Below the pieces are notes generated by a model. That model saw only the letters and a program-made list of their open reading frames with translations. It ran no database searches and was not told the origin of the DNA. A program made the translations under genes and the position numbers. DNA of 64,000 nt. Origin: Microbacterium maritypicum (GTDB taxonomy: Bacteria > Actinomycetota > Actinomycetes > Actinomycetales > Microbacteriaceae). The first letter of the stretch is position 1. Each line of letters begins with the position of its first letter. The DNA lies in assembly GCF_041529975.1 (NCBI RefSeq), contig NZ_CP168030.1, positions 2,976,001 to 3,040,000 of the forward strand. The letters are read 5' to 3'. This document shows positions 1 to 9,599 of the stretch, one piece after another.

Positions 1-477
1 CGCGTCGATCGCCTTGATGCCGGTCTGCATCGGCTCGTGCACCGACTTACGCTGCATGACGCCGGGCGCCTGCAGCTCGAGAGCGCGGACGCTCTCGGTC
101 TCGATGGCGCCGAGGCCGTCGATCGGGGTACCGAGCGGGTCGACCACGCGGCCGAGGTAGCCGTCGCCGACCGGGACCGAGAGGACCTCGCCCGTGCGGG
201 TGACTTCCTGGCCGGCCTCGACACCGGTGAACTCGCCGAGGACGACGACACCGATCTCGTGCTCGTTCAGGCTCTGTGCGAGTCCCTTGGTGCCGTCGGC
301 GAAGATGACGAGCTCGTTCGCCATGACGCCGGGAAGTCCCTCGACGTGCGCGATGCCGTCTGCGGCGTCGATGACGGTGCCGACCTCCGTCGCCCCGGCC
401 CCGGAGGGCTCGTATGCTGCGGCGAAGTCCTTCAGCGCGTCACGGATGACGTCGGGGCTGATCGATAGTTCTGCCAT
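1..477 (-). CDS. atpA: ATP synthase F1 subunit alpha (N-terminal part; runs off left edge)
   Basis: The first 159 codons of the catalytic-ring alpha subunit of F1Fo ATP synthase, which binds nucleotide at the alpha/beta interface. The translation begins [18 protein letters not shown] and carries the family's beta-barrel region ([19 protein letters not shown]) and the [10 protein letters not shown] segment that precedes the Walker A, which lies outside the window. The ATG at 475-477 follows an AAGGGAAGACA ribosome site. It is the last gene visible of a minus-strand atp operon and sits 47 bases after atpH. Truncated only by the window edge. Confidence 0.97.
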   Translation of the reverse strand, partial: MAELSISPDVIRDALKDFAAAYEPSGAGATEVGTVIDAADGIAHVEGLPGVMANELVIFADGTKGLAQSLNEHEIGVVVLGEFTGVEAGQEVTRTGEVLSVPVGDGYLGRVVDPLGTPIDGLGAIETESVRALELQAPGVMQRKSVHEPMQTGIKAIDA

Positions 478-524
478 TGTCTTCCCTTTGTATCTGGGTG
501 CGCGGTTCCCCGCGCGAAGTCGTG

Positions 525-1316
525 TTAGCCCGCAAGCTTCTGGCGAAGGTCTGCGAGTCGTGCGGAGATGCTGCCGTCGATGACGTCATCGGCGATCTGC
601 ACACGCAGACCTCCGACCACGGCAGGGTCGATGACGACGTTGAGGGACACCTGGCCGTCGTAGCGACGAGACAGCGAGTCACTGAGACGTGCTCGCTGCG
701 CATCGGTGAGCGGAGCCGCGGTGTGCACCGTGGCGACCACGCGACCGCGCTGGCTGGAGACGATGCTCATCGCCCGGTTCAGCAGTCGCCGCACGCGGCG
801 CTCACGCGGCTGACGCACGAGCGACGTGATGATCAGCGTCGACGCAGCGCTCGTGGAGCCTTCGGCCAGGAGGCGCTCGACGAGCGCAGCCTTGGCGTCT
901 TCTCCGCCGAGGCGGCTGCCCAGGGCGAGTTCGAGCTCGGGGTTGGCGGCGATCACGCGGGAGAAGCTGAAGAGCTCCCCCTCGATGTCCGCGCCCGGCT
1001 CGGCGATCGCAGCAGCGCGGATCGCGAGCTCCTCGACACCGTCGACGAGCTCACCCGCGTTGGACCAGCGCTCCGCGACGACCGTCTTCAGAACGCTCTG
1101 AGCGTCTGCGGAGAACCCGCCGAACACCGCGGCGACGACGTTCTGTCGTGCCGCGGCGGGAGCAGAGGGATCAGCAAGCGCGCCGCTCAGCTGAGACGAC
1201 CCGCTCACGGCACGCGCGGCAGCGAGGAGCTCCCGTGCGGTGTCGAGAGTGACGCCCTTCGCTGCGGCAAGCGTCTGGATGGATGCCGCGAGTGCCTGAG
1301 TGGTCGCGCTGCCCAT
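525..1316 (-). CDS. atpH: ATP synthase F1 subunit delta
   Basis: 263-residue delta subunit (OSCP homologue) linking the peripheral stalk to the F1 crown. It is longer than the roughly 180 residues usual in enterobacteria, as is common in Actinobacteria. The C-terminal third has the conserved hydrophobic and charged pattern of the family ([19 protein letters not shown] then DDVIDGSI). The start ATG overlaps the atpF stop by one base (TAATG at 1314-1318), so translation is probably coupled. Position between atpF and atpA confirms the call. Confidence 0.96.
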   Translation of the reverse strand: MGSATTQALAASIQTLAAAKGVTLDTARELLAAARAVSGSSQLSGALADPSAPAAARQNVVAAVFGGFSADAQSVLKTVVAERWSNAGELVDGVEELAIRAAAIAEPGADIEGELFSFSRVIAANPELELALGSRLGGEDAKAALVERLLAEGSTSAASTLIITSLVRQPRERRVRRLLNRAMSIVSSQRGRVVATVHTAAPLTDAQRARLSDSLSRRYDGQVSLNVVIDPAVVGGLRVQIADDVIDGSISARLADLRQKLAG

Positions 1317-1870
1317 TACTGAGCCGCCTTCTCGGATGCCTCGAGGTCGGCGAGGAAGCGGTCGACGACAGCCGTCGCACGGGCGTCGTCGGAGAGCGTC
1401 TCGCCGACCACGCCGCCGGCGAGGTCGATGGCGAGCGTTCCGACCTCGCTGCGCAGCGAGACGAGAGCGGTCTGCCGCTCGGCCTCGATCTGCGTGTGCG
1501 CGGTGGCGGTGATGCGTGCGGCCTCGGTGGACGCGGCATCCTTCGCCTCGGCGACGATCTTCTTGCCGTCCTCACGGGCGGCCTCGCGGATCTCTCCGGC
1601 CTCGGTACGCGCCTCAGCGAGCTGACGCGTGTACTCCTCGAGTGCCGCCTCCGCCTGCTTCTGCGCCTCGTCGGCCTTGGCGATGTTGCCCTCGATGGCG
1701 GCGGACCGCTCGTCGAGCATCTTCGTGAGCCGGGGAAGGGCGACCTTCCAGACCACGATGAGGATGACGATGAACCAGAGGCCCGACCAGATGATGTCGT
1801 ACCAGGCAGGGATGAGGGGGTTGTTCGGCTCACCCTCTGCTGCGAGGTTCGTGACAAGAGCGTTCAGCAT
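1316..1870 (-). CDS. atpF: ATP synthase Fo subunit b
   Basis: 184-residue peripheral-stalk subunit. One membrane helix (about residues 27-46, WSGLWFIVILIVVWKVALP) is followed by a long alanine/glutamate-rich amphipathic helix that dimerises and reaches delta. The length fits bacterial b subunits. It lies 27 bases after atpE and overlaps atpH by one base, in the standard a-c-b-delta-alpha order. Confidence 0.97.
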   Translation of the reverse strand: MLNALVTNLAAEGEPNNPLIPAWYDIIWSGLWFIVILIVVWKVALPRLTKMLDERSAAIEGNIAKADEAQKQAEAALEEYTRQLAEARTEAGEIREAAREDGKKIVAEAKDAASTEAARITATAHTQIEAERQTALVSLRSEVGTLAIDLAGGVVGETLSDDARATAVVDRFLADLEASEKAAQ

Positions 1871-1897
1871 CCTGTCTCCTTCAGAAGTCGGTGAGGA

Positions 1898-2984
<1,087 letters not shown>

Positions 2985-3106
2985 CGCGGGCTCCAGCTTC
3001 GGGGCACCGGTCTAAACCGGGGCGACGATGGTCGGTGTGCAATCAGCGCAAGCGCTCGCGGGCGAGCGGCGGGCACGTTTCAACAGTATCAGAATCTGAG
3101 GGTCCC

Positions 3107-3625
3107 CTAAGACCGCGGGCCGCCGTCGACGGGTCCTTCGTCGATGTGATTCGCGTTGCCGGGGGCGCGGTCCTCGGGCACCTCGGTCGGCAGCGTGGTG
3201 TCGCTCACGTTCGGCAGTCGCATACGGGTGAGCACGATCACATCGATCGCGAGCGACATCAGCACGCCGGCCACGATCGAGAGGAAGAACACCATCGGCT
3301 CCAGCCACGGCTGACCCGCGAGCAGGATCATCGCGACGACGAACAGTCCGAGCTTGAGGAGCCAACCACCCAGGACGATGGCGAAGAACAGCTGCACGTA
3401 GATCGGGTCGCCGTACCAACGGTTGGCGATGAGGATGCTGATGCCGGTGATCGCCAGGAACACGGCGGCCAGCAGCACGCCCAGCAGCCCGCTGACGAGT
3501 CCCTCTCCCCCGGCGACGGCATAGCCGACACCGCCCGCGACGATCGCGAGTACCGCGGTGGCGACCGCCGACCAGATGAGGGTGCGACGCAGGATCGGCG
3601 TGCTGGAAACGGGGCTCGGGCTCAT
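3107..3625 (-). CDS. AtpI-like small membrane protein of the atp operon
   Basis: 172 residues with four predicted membrane helices (about 13-35, 42-62, 75-95, 103-125) and a charged, proline-rich cytoplasmic tail. It is placed directly before atpB, where Actinobacteria encode an AtpI-type protein thought to help c-ring assembly or Mg uptake. The start ATG overlaps the stop of the upstream transferase gene (ATGA at 3622-3625). The sequence is poorly conserved, so the call rests mostly on topology and position. A longer in-frame opening to 3820 lies inside the neighbouring gene and is not used. Confidence 0.75.
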   Translation of the reverse strand: MSPSPVSSTPILRRTLIWSAVATAVLAIVAGGVGYAVAGGEGLVSGLLGVLLAAVFLAITGISILIANRWYGDPIYVQLFFAIVLGGWLLKLGLFVVAMILLAGQPWLEPMVFFLSIVAGVLMSLAIDVIVLTRMRLPNVSDTTLPTEVPEDRAPGNANHIDEGPVDGGPRS

Positions 3626-4794
3626 CAGGACTCCACGGGTGTCGGGTCGGTGTCGGCGGCCGCTGCGCTCTTCCTGCGGCGGGTGGGGCTCAGGGTGACG
3701 ACGAGGCAGGCGGCGATGCCCACGACGCCGAAGCCGACGCCGGGAAGGTACTGGCCGGGCCAGTCCTCCCGTGCACCGACGTACATCAGCAGGACGGCGA
3801 GCGAGATGACGGCCGTCCATGCGTAGAAGATGAGGACAGCGTCGCGGTCGCGGTGGCCGAGATCCAGCATCCGGTGATGCAGGTGCTTGCGATCGGGTGA
3901 GAACGGCGACCGGCCGGCGCTCATGCGTCGGAGCACCGCCAGACCGAAGTCGAGCAGCGGCAGCAGCACCACCAGCAGCGGCAGCAGGATCGGGAGGAAC
4001 GCACCGATCAGCTGCGAGCGGCCGAGACGCTCGGGGTCCAATGCCGACGGGTCCATCTGACCGGTGATGGAGATCGCCGACGTCGCCATCAGCAGACCGA
4101 TGACCAGTGCGCCCGAATCCCCCATGAACAGCTTCGCCGGGCTCCAGTTCAGCGGCAGGAATCCGAGGCAGGCACCGATCAGGACCGCGGCGAGGAACGT
4201 GGAGAGGTTGAAGTAGCTCGAAGCTCCGGAGTCACGCGTGAAGATGTAGGAATACGCGAAGAACACGCCGTTCGAGATGAGACACACCCCGGCGACCAGC
4301 CCGTCGAGTCCGTCGATGAAGTTCACCGCGTTCATCACGATGACGATCGCGAACATGGTGATCGTGATGCTCAGCCAGCTGGAGACCACGATGAGGTCCC
4401 CGAACGGCAGCGACAGGATCTGCAGCCCGCCGCCCACGGTGATGAGCCCGGCGGCCAGGAACTGCGCGCCGAGCTTGATCATCCAGTCGATGTCCCAGAG
4501 ATCGTCCACCACGCCGATGATCGCGATCAGCAGCGAGGCGCCCAGGATCGACCACATCGTCTGCGGGGGGATCCAGATGCTCTGGAAGAACGGATTGATC
4601 GCCGAGAACCCGAAGGCGGCGGCGATGCCGAGAAAGATCGCCACACCGCCGAGGCGGGGCGTGGGCGTGGTGTGCACGTCGCGCTCGCGGATGCCGGGGT
4701 ACAGCTTGAACCGGAGGCTGAGTCGCCAGACCGCCCAGGTCAGCGCGAACGTGATCGCTGCCGTGAGGATGACCGTGGCGAGATACTGCTTCAC
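3625..4794 (-). CDS. Undecaprenyl-phosphate GlcNAc-1-phosphate transferase (WecA/TagO/Rfe type)
   Basis: 389-residue polytopic membrane enzyme that transfers a sugar-1-phosphate from a UDP-sugar to undecaprenyl phosphate, the first step of cell-wall glycopolymer synthesis. It shows about eleven hydrophobic segments, the DD pair at residues 97-98 (VVDDLWDID), the NFIDGLDG motif near 158-165, FMGDSGA, and the HHRMLDLGHRD loop typical of the family. GTG start at 4792-4794, overlapping the tsaC stop by four bases (GTGA). The exact sugar substrate cannot be read from sequence. It lies at the rfe position of the actinobacterial prmC-sua5-rfe-atp order. Confidence 0.9.
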   Translation of the reverse strand: MKQYLATVILTAAITFALTWAVWRLSLRFKLYPGIRERDVHTTPTPRLGGVAIFLGIAAAFGFSAINPFFQSIWIPPQTMWSILGASLLIAIIGVVDDLWDIDWMIKLGAQFLAAGLITVGGGLQILSLPFGDLIVVSSWLSITITMFAIVIVMNAVNFIDGLDGLVAGVCLISNGVFFAYSYIFTRDSGASSYFNLSTFLAAVLIGACLGFLPLNWSPAKLFMGDSGALVIGLLMATSAISITGQMDPSALDPERLGRSQLIGAFLPILLPLLVVLLPLLDFGLAVLRRMSAGRSPFSPDRKHLHHRMLDLGHRDRDAVLIFYAWTAVISLAVLLMYVGAREDWPGQYLPGVGFGVVGIAACLVVTLSPTRRRKSAAAADTDPTPVES

Positions 4795-5522
4795 GAATCC
4801 GCGTCCTGCGGCTCCTCCGCATGCACATGCTCCGCGTCCTGCGGCTCCTCCGGTTCGAGCAGATCGCCGAGCACCTCCTGCAGCTGCTCGCGCGTCACCG
4901 CACCGTCTCGGAGGATGCGAACAGTGCCGGGCTCGGCATCCGCACTCCGACGGACCAGAGACGTGGCGTCGACGATGGTGGACGCGATGCCGTCCTTGCT
5001 CAGACCATCGGCGAGGTACACGGCGACGCTGTCGCCCAGCATCTGCTCCGCGTCCGAGGCCGAGATGGCGGCGGGCTGGCCGGTGAGATTGGCGCTGGAC
5101 ACGGCGAGCGGTCCGGTCTCGGCCAGCAGCTCCAGTGCCACGCGCCCCTCCGGCATCCGCACCGCGACCGTCCCGAGCGTCTCCCCGAGATCCCACACCA
5201 GAGAGGGCTGGGCGGGGAGCACGATCGTGAGACCGCCGGGCCAGAACGCCTCGATGAGACGTTCGACAGGCTCCGGGACGGACTCGGCCAGGGCTGCGAG
5301 CGTCTCCTTCGTGCCGATCAGAACGGGCGGCGGCTGATCACGGCCGCGCCCCTTCGCATCGAGCAGCCGCTGGACGGCGGTCGGGGAGAAGGCGTCGGCA
5401 GCGACGCCGTACACGGTGTCTGTGGGCATCACGATGAGTTCGCCGCGGCCGATCGCCTGGCGCGCATGGCGCATGCCGGCGAGCAGCTGCGAGTCATCGC
5501 GGCAGTCGAAGATGGTTGACAT
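4791..5522 (-). CDS. tsaC: L-threonylcarbamoyladenylate synthase (Sua5/YwlC/YrdC)
   Basis: 243-residue enzyme that makes threonylcarbamoyl-AMP from threonine, bicarbonate and ATP for the t6A37 tRNA modification. Visible signatures are PTDTVYGVAADA near residue 33, the SSANLTGQPAA motif, and GTVRILRDGAVT. The YrdC domain ends around residue 210; an acidic tail follows (EPEEPQDAEHVHAEEPQDADS type) with a short internal repeat. It lacks the extra Sua5 C-terminal domain. A TAGAAT -10-like hexamer lies nine bases before the ATG, so this may begin the transcript that continues into atp. Confidence 0.92.
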   Translation of the reverse strand: MSTIFDCRDDSQLLAGMRHARQAIGRGELIVMPTDTVYGVAADAFSPTAVQRLLDAKGRGRDQPPPVLIGTKETLAALAESVPEPVERLIEAFWPGGLTIVLPAQPSLVWDLGETLGTVAVRMPEGRVALELLAETGPLAVSSANLTGQPAAISASDAEQMLGDSVAVYLADGLSKDGIASTIVDATSLVRRSADAEPGTVRILRDGAVTREQLQEVLGDLLEPEEPQDAEHVHAEEPQDADS

Positions 5523-5574
5523 GACGGTTCGATTCTATGCGGCGCGGGGGCTGCAGATGCTCAGAGGGAGCTGA

Positions 5575-6435
5575 TCAGGGCCTGAGCGCCGTGGTGGTGC
5601 GGTCCCGCAGGGTGAGGTCGCGATGCGTCGCCGGAGCGCGCCAGCCATCCGCGGCGAGGATGTCCCTGATCGATTCCCCCTGCAGCTCGCCGTGCTCGAT
5701 GACGAGAAGACCACCGGGGTGCAGGAGTGCGAGCGCCCGAGAACTGAGCACTCGCACGATGTCCAGACCGTCCTCTCCCCCGTACAGCGCCATCGCGGGG
5801 TCGAAGAGTCGCACCTCCGGATCCCGCGGGATCGCGGCGTCCGGCACATAGGGCGGGTTCGAGATGACGACCGATGCCGTGCCGTCGAGTTCGGGGAAAG
5901 CCTCCCCCAGATCGGACAGCACGAGCGTCAGGTTGTCGACGCCGGCGACGTTCCGGCTGGCCCACGCGTGCGCCTCCTCGGACAGCTCGGCGGCGAAGAC
6001 ACGGGCGTGCGGCACCTCCGTCGCCATCGCTAGAGCGATCGCACCGCTGCCGGTGCCGAGGTCCACGCCGATCGGCTCGGGCTCCGCGGAGTTCAGCAGC
6101 GCATCGATCGCATACTGCACCACCGTCTCGGTCTCCGGCCGCGGGACGAACACACCGGGCCCCACCGCCAGCTCGAGGTGGCGGAAGGGGGCGGTCCCGG
6201 TGATGTGCTGCAGCGGCTCGCGCGCTGCTCGGCGCGTCACCAGAGCCTCCAGGGCGCCCGCCGTCTCGTCGTCGACGTCGTCGCCGCGGATGACCGCGGC
6301 CTGCACCTCGCCGCGTCGCCGACCGAGCACATGGCCCGCGAGCAGCTCCGCGTCGACCAGAGGATCGGGGACGCCGACGTCGGCCAGGCGCTGAGCAGCG
6401 GCACGGACGAGCGCCGCGAGAGAGGTGTCGGACAT
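5575..6435 (-). CDS. prmC: Peptide chain release factor N5-glutamine methyltransferase
   Basis: 286-residue SAM-dependent methyltransferase that modifies the Gln of the GGQ motif in release factors. An N-terminal helical domain is followed by the Rossmann domain with motif I ([16 protein letters not shown]) and the catalytic NPPYVP motif ([12 protein letters not shown]). The ATG at 6433-6435 was chosen because a TACGCT -10-like hexamer (6443-6448) ends seven bases before it, consistent with a leaderless transcript; longer openings run into the cysK promoter. It is normally next to prfA, but here the cysK-cysE pair separates them. Confidence 0.93.
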   Translation of the reverse strand: MSDTSLAALVRAAAQRLADVGVPDPLVDAELLAGHVLGRRRGEVQAAVIRGDDVDDETAGALEALVTRRAAREPLQHITGTAPFRHLELAVGPGVFVPRPETETVVQYAIDALLNSAEPEPIGVDLGTGSGAIALAMATEVPHARVFAAELSEEAHAWASRNVAGVDNLTLVLSDLGEAFPELDGTASVVISNPPYVPDAAIPRDPEVRLFDPAMALYGGEDGLDIVRVLSSRALALLHPGGLLVIEHGELQGESIRDILAADGWRAPATHRDLTLRDRTTTALRP

Positions 6436-6442
6436 GGGTTCC

Positions 6443-6448
6443 AGCGTA
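6443..6448 (-). promoter_or_regulatory. -10-like element of prmC
   Basis: TACGCT on the minus strand, ending seven bases before the prmC ATG; no ribosome site lies between. This fits a leaderless transcript. No clear -35 was found. Confidence 0.45.
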
Positions 6449-6494
6449 GAGCGCGCACGGCTGTCACAATGCCCCCGCCCACAGGGCCCTCCCC

Positions 6495-6500
6495 TAGGCT
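6495..6500 (+). promoter_or_regulatory. -10-like element of cysK
   Basis: TAGGCT followed 35 bases later by the cysK ATG, with an AGGAAGG ribosome site (6522-6528) in between. No convincing -35 hexamer was seen, so the assignment is tentative. Confidence 0.4.
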
Positions 6501-6535
6501 GGACCGGCAGCGACCCCCGCACAGGAAGGCTCCTC

Positions 6536-7474
6536 ATGCCCGGCATCCACTCCGACATCACGACCGCTTTCGGCAACACGCCGCTCGTGCGTCTGAACCG
6601 CGTGACCGAGGGCCTCGGGGCCACCGTGCTCGCCAAGCTCGAGTACTACAACCCGGCATCGAGCGTGAAGGATCGCATCGGCATCGCGATGATCAACGCC
6701 GCAGAGGCATCGGGCGAGCTGAAGCCCGGTGGCACGATCGTGGAGTCGACGAGTGGCAACACCGGCATCGCACTCGCGATGGTGGGCGCCGCCCGCGGTT
6801 ACCGGGTCATCCTGACGATGCCTGCCTCCATGTCCAAGGAGCGCCGTGTGCTGCTCAAGGCCTTCGGCGCGGAGATCGTGCTCACCGATCCCACCAAGGG
6901 CATGAGCGGTGCGATCGAGGAGACCAAGCGCATCGTCTCGGAGACGCCCGGCGCGATCTGGATCCGTCAGTTCGAGAACCCCGCCAACCCTCAGATCCAC
7001 CGCGAGACCACAGCGCAGGAGATCCTCCGCGACACCGACGGTGCGGTCGACATCTTCATCGCTGGAGTCGGCACCGGCGGGACGGTGACGGGAACCGGGC
7101 AGGCCCTCAAGGCCGCGAAGCCGGGCATCCAGGTCATCGCCGTCGAGCCCAAGGACTCCCCTGTGCTCAGCGAGGGCCACCCCGGACCGCACAAGATCCA
7201 GGGCATCGGGCCGAACTTCGTCCCCGACGTCCTCGACCGCGATGTGCTCGATGAGATCATGACCGCGGAGTTCGACGAGTCGCTGCGGGTCGCCCGTGAG
7301 CTCGCCGCGAAAGAGGGTCTGCTCGTCGGCATGTCGTCCGGCGCGGCCGTCGCCGCGGCGCTCAAGGTCGCCGCGCGGCCCGAGAACGACGGCAAGACGA
7401 TCGTCGTCGTGATCCCGGACACCGGTGAGCGCTACCTCTCCACCGCGCTGTTCGAGGATCTGCGCGAAGACTGA
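6536..7474 (+). CDS. cysK: Cysteine synthase A (O-acetylserine sulfhydrylase)
   Basis: 312-residue PLP enzyme that makes cysteine from O-acetylserine and sulfide. Hallmarks are [12 protein letters not shown] near the N-terminus, the PLP lysine in [11 protein letters not shown] (about residue 45), the substrate loop STSGNTG, and the phosphate-binding [10 protein letters not shown]. The ATG at 6536 follows AGGAAGG at proper spacing; an upstream in-frame ATG lies in prmC and is unsupported. cysE starts eight bases downstream, so the pair forms a cysteine biosynthesis operon opposite to its neighbours. Confidence 0.97.
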   Translation: MPGIHSDITTAFGNTPLVRLNRVTEGLGATVLAKLEYYNPASSVKDRIGIAMINAAEASGELKPGGTIVESTSGNTGIALAMVGAARGYRVILTMPASMSKERRVLLKAFGAEIVLTDPTKGMSGAIEETKRIVSETPGAIWIRQFENPANPQIHRETTAQEILRDTDGAVDIFIAGVGTGGTVTGTGQALKAAKPGIQVIAVEPKDSPVLSEGHPGPHKIQGIGPNFVPDVLDRDVLDEIMTAEFDESLRVARELAAKEGLLVGMSSGAAVAAALKVAARPENDGKTIVVVIPDTGERYLSTALFEDLRED

Positions 7475-7481
7475 GACGTCG

Positions 7482-8051
7482 ATGGGCATGATCGGACGAA
7501 TGCGCGAGGACGTCGCGGCGGCTCGCCTTCGTGACCCCGCCGCACGCAGCTCCGTCGAGGTCGCTCTGCTGTACCCGGGGCTCCACGCCATCTGGGCGCA
7601 CCGCGTCTCGCACGCGCTCTGGCGACGCCGACTGCGATTGCTCGCGCGCGCGGGCTCGCAGCTGTCGCGCTGGCTGACCGGGATCGAGATCCATCCCGGC
7701 GCGCGCATCGGCCGTCGGTTCTTCATCGATCACGGCATGGGCGTCGTGATCGGCGAGACCAGTGTGATCGGCGATGACGTGATGCTCTACCACGGCGTGA
7801 CTCTCGGCGGACGGACGCGCACCTCCGGCAAACGCCACCCCACGCTCGGCGACGGCGTGGCGGTCGGTGCCGGTGCGAAGGTCCTCGGCCCCATCACGAT
7901 CGGCCCCGGCTCCGTCATCGGTGCGAACGCCGTGGTCACCCGTGATGCTCCAGCGGACAGCATCCTCGTCGGGGTTCCGGCGAAGCCGCGCCAGCGCAAT
8001 ACCGGCGAAGACACCAGGGCACTGCTCACGGCGCCGGACTACGCGATCTGA
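7482..8051 (+). CDS. cysE: Serine O-acetyltransferase
   Basis: 189-residue enzyme acetylating serine with acetyl-CoA, feeding CysK. A short helical N-terminus ([18 protein letters not shown]) is followed by left-handed beta-helix hexapeptide repeats with the active-site His in [13 protein letters not shown] and YHGVTLGG. It is of the short type that lacks the long N-terminal domain of the E. coli enzyme. A second ATG at 7488 is possible. The C-terminus, which in this family can bind the CysK active site, ends in Ile (PDYAI), as expected for a cysteine synthase complex. Confidence 0.95.
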   Translation: MGMIGRMREDVAAARLRDPAARSSVEVALLYPGLHAIWAHRVSHALWRRRLRLLARAGSQLSRWLTGIEIHPGARIGRRFFIDHGMGVVIGETSVIGDDVMLYHGVTLGGRTRTSGKRHPTLGDGVAVGAGAKVLGPITIGPGSVIGANAVVTRDAPADSILVGVPAKPRQRNTGEDTRALLTAPDYAI

Positions 8052-8072
8052 GCGGCGCCGGGCCCGGACGGC

Positions 8073-8480
8073 CTAGCGGCGTGTGGTCTTGACGGCCTCC
8101 ACCTTCTTGCGAAGGAAGATGAGAGGAAGCAGGACGCTGCCGAGAGCGGTGATGAGCCACACGATCACCGAGCCGAGAAGCCAGCCGGTGAGGTCGGTGA
8201 TGCGCAGCCCTCCGATGGGCAGCAGCACCACGATGATGAGCGAGATCAGCGTCGAGAAGATGCCGATGCCGCCCATGAGCACGGGCGCGTAGCGCGTGGC
8301 CATCTTGCCGACCCACGGCGCGAGGACGCTCTGCAGGATCGCGAAGATCAGTATGCAGATGACGAAGCCCCACCACTTGTCCCACTCGATCTGGAACCCG
8401 TCGAGGGCGAGGTCGGCGGCGATCAGGCCGAGTCCGGCCGACACGACGTACATGAGGCCGCGGAACAGAAGTGTGATCAC
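8073..8480 (-). CDS. Small four-helix membrane protein, phage-holin (superfamily IV) family
   Basis: 135 residues with four hydrophobic segments (about 5-25, 33-52, 61-85, 92-120) and a basic tail (RKKVEAVKTTRR). This resembles the actinobacterial 4-TMS holin-like family (Pfam Phage_holin_4_2). In this family most members are chromosomal and have no known lytic role. GTG at 8478-8480 begins VITLLFRGLMY; the longer frame upstream overlaps prfA and is arginine-rich shadow. No phage genes surround it, so I infer a housekeeping envelope protein. Confidence 0.75.
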   Translation of the reverse strand: MITLLFRGLMYVVSAGLGLIAADLALDGFQIEWDKWWGFVICILIFAILQSVLAPWVGKMATRYAPVLMGGIGIFSTLISLIIVVLLPIGGLRITDLTGWLLGSVIVWLITALGSVLLPLIFLRKKVEAVKTTRR

Positions 8481-8508
8481 GGCCCGAGCATAGCGCTCGC
8501 GCGGCGCG

Positions 8509-9588
8509 TCAGGAGTCGGAACCGACCGCGGCGAGCCGCGCTTCCTCGTCTGCCGTGATCGCACTCTCGATCAGCGGATCGAGCGCTCCGTCCATGACCT
8601 GATCGAGGTTGTACGCCTTGAAGCCCGTGCGGTGATCCGCGATGCGGTTCTCGGGGAAGTTGTAGGTGCGGATGCGCTCAGAGCGGTCCATGCCTCGGAT
8701 CTGCGATCGGCGGGCATCGGATGCCGCGGCGTCCAGCTCCTCCTGCTGACGCGCGAGCAGACGGGCACGCAGCACGCGCATACCCGCCTCGCGGTTCTGC
8801 AGCTGGGACTTCTCGTTCTGCATCGACACGACGATGCCGGTCGGCACGTGGGTGATGCGCACCGCGGAATCGGTCGTGTTCACCGACTGGCCACCCGGAC
8901 CGGATGAGCGGAACACATCGATCTTGAGGTCGTTCTGGTCGATGTGGATCTCTTCGGGCTCGTCGACCTCGGGGAAGACGAGCACCCCGGTGGTCGACGT
9001 GTGGATGCGCCCCTGCGACTCCGTCGCGGGCACACGCTGCACGCGGTGCACGCCCCCCTCGTACTTCAGGTGCGCCCACACGCCCTGGGCGGGGTCGGTC
9101 GAGGATCCCTTGATGGCGACCTGAACATCCTTGTAGCCGCCGAGGTCGGACTCGTTGCGCTCGAGCAGCTCGGTCTTCCACCCCTTGGACGCCGCATACT
9201 GGATGTACATGCGCAGCAGGTCGGCGGCGAACAGCGCAGACTCCGCGCCGCCCTCCCCCGCCTTGATCTCCATGATCACGTCGCGGGCATCGTCCGGGTC
9301 GCGCGGGATCAGCAGGCGCCGCAGGCGTTCCTGTGCGGTCTGCAGCTCCTCTTCCATCGCCGGGATCTCGGCAGCGATCGACTCGTCCTCCCGCGCGAAC
9401 TCGCGCGCGGTCTCCAGATCATCGGTCGCCGCGATCCAGGCCTCATACGCGGCGACGATGCGAGAAAGCTCGGCATAGCGACGGTTCACGCGCTTGGCGC
9501 GGGCAGCGTCGGCGTGCACCGCCGGGTCGGAGAGTTCCTCCTGCACCCGGCGATGCTCGTCGATCAGAGTCTGGACGGACTCGAACAC
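8509..9588 (-). CDS. prfA: Peptide chain release factor 1
   Basis: 359-residue RF1, which reads UAA and UAG. Evidence is the GGQ motif ([19 protein letters not shown], about residue 232) and the RF1-type anticodon-like PAT tripeptide ([10 protein letters not shown]), with QNEKSQLQN and [12 protein letters not shown] downstream. Length matches the family. It begins with GTG at 9586-9588 just after the rho stop, as in the usual rho-prfA-prmC order. PrmC, encoded nearby, methylates its GGQ glutamine. Confidence 0.97.
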   Translation of the reverse strand: MFESVQTLIDEHRRVQEELSDPAVHADAARAKRVNRRYAELSRIVAAYEAWIAATDDLETAREFAREDESIAAEIPAMEEELQTAQERLRRLLIPRDPDDARDVIMEIKAGEGGAESALFAADLLRMYIQYAASKGWKTELLERNESDLGGYKDVQVAIKGSSTDPAQGVWAHLKYEGGVHRVQRVPATESQGRIHTSTTGVLVFPEVDEPEEIHIDQNDLKIDVFRSSGPGGQSVNTTDSAVRITHVPTGIVVSMQNEKSQLQNREAGMRVLRARLLARQQEELDAAASDARRSQIRGMDRSERIRTYNFPENRIADHRTGFKAYNLDQVMDGALDPLIESAITADEEARLAAVGSDS

Positions 9589-9599
9589 GGCTCAGCCGC

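Noticed and set aside
8073..8480. Prophage because of a holin-family gene
   Set aside because: No other phage genes; this four-helix family is widespread in actinobacterial chromosomes.
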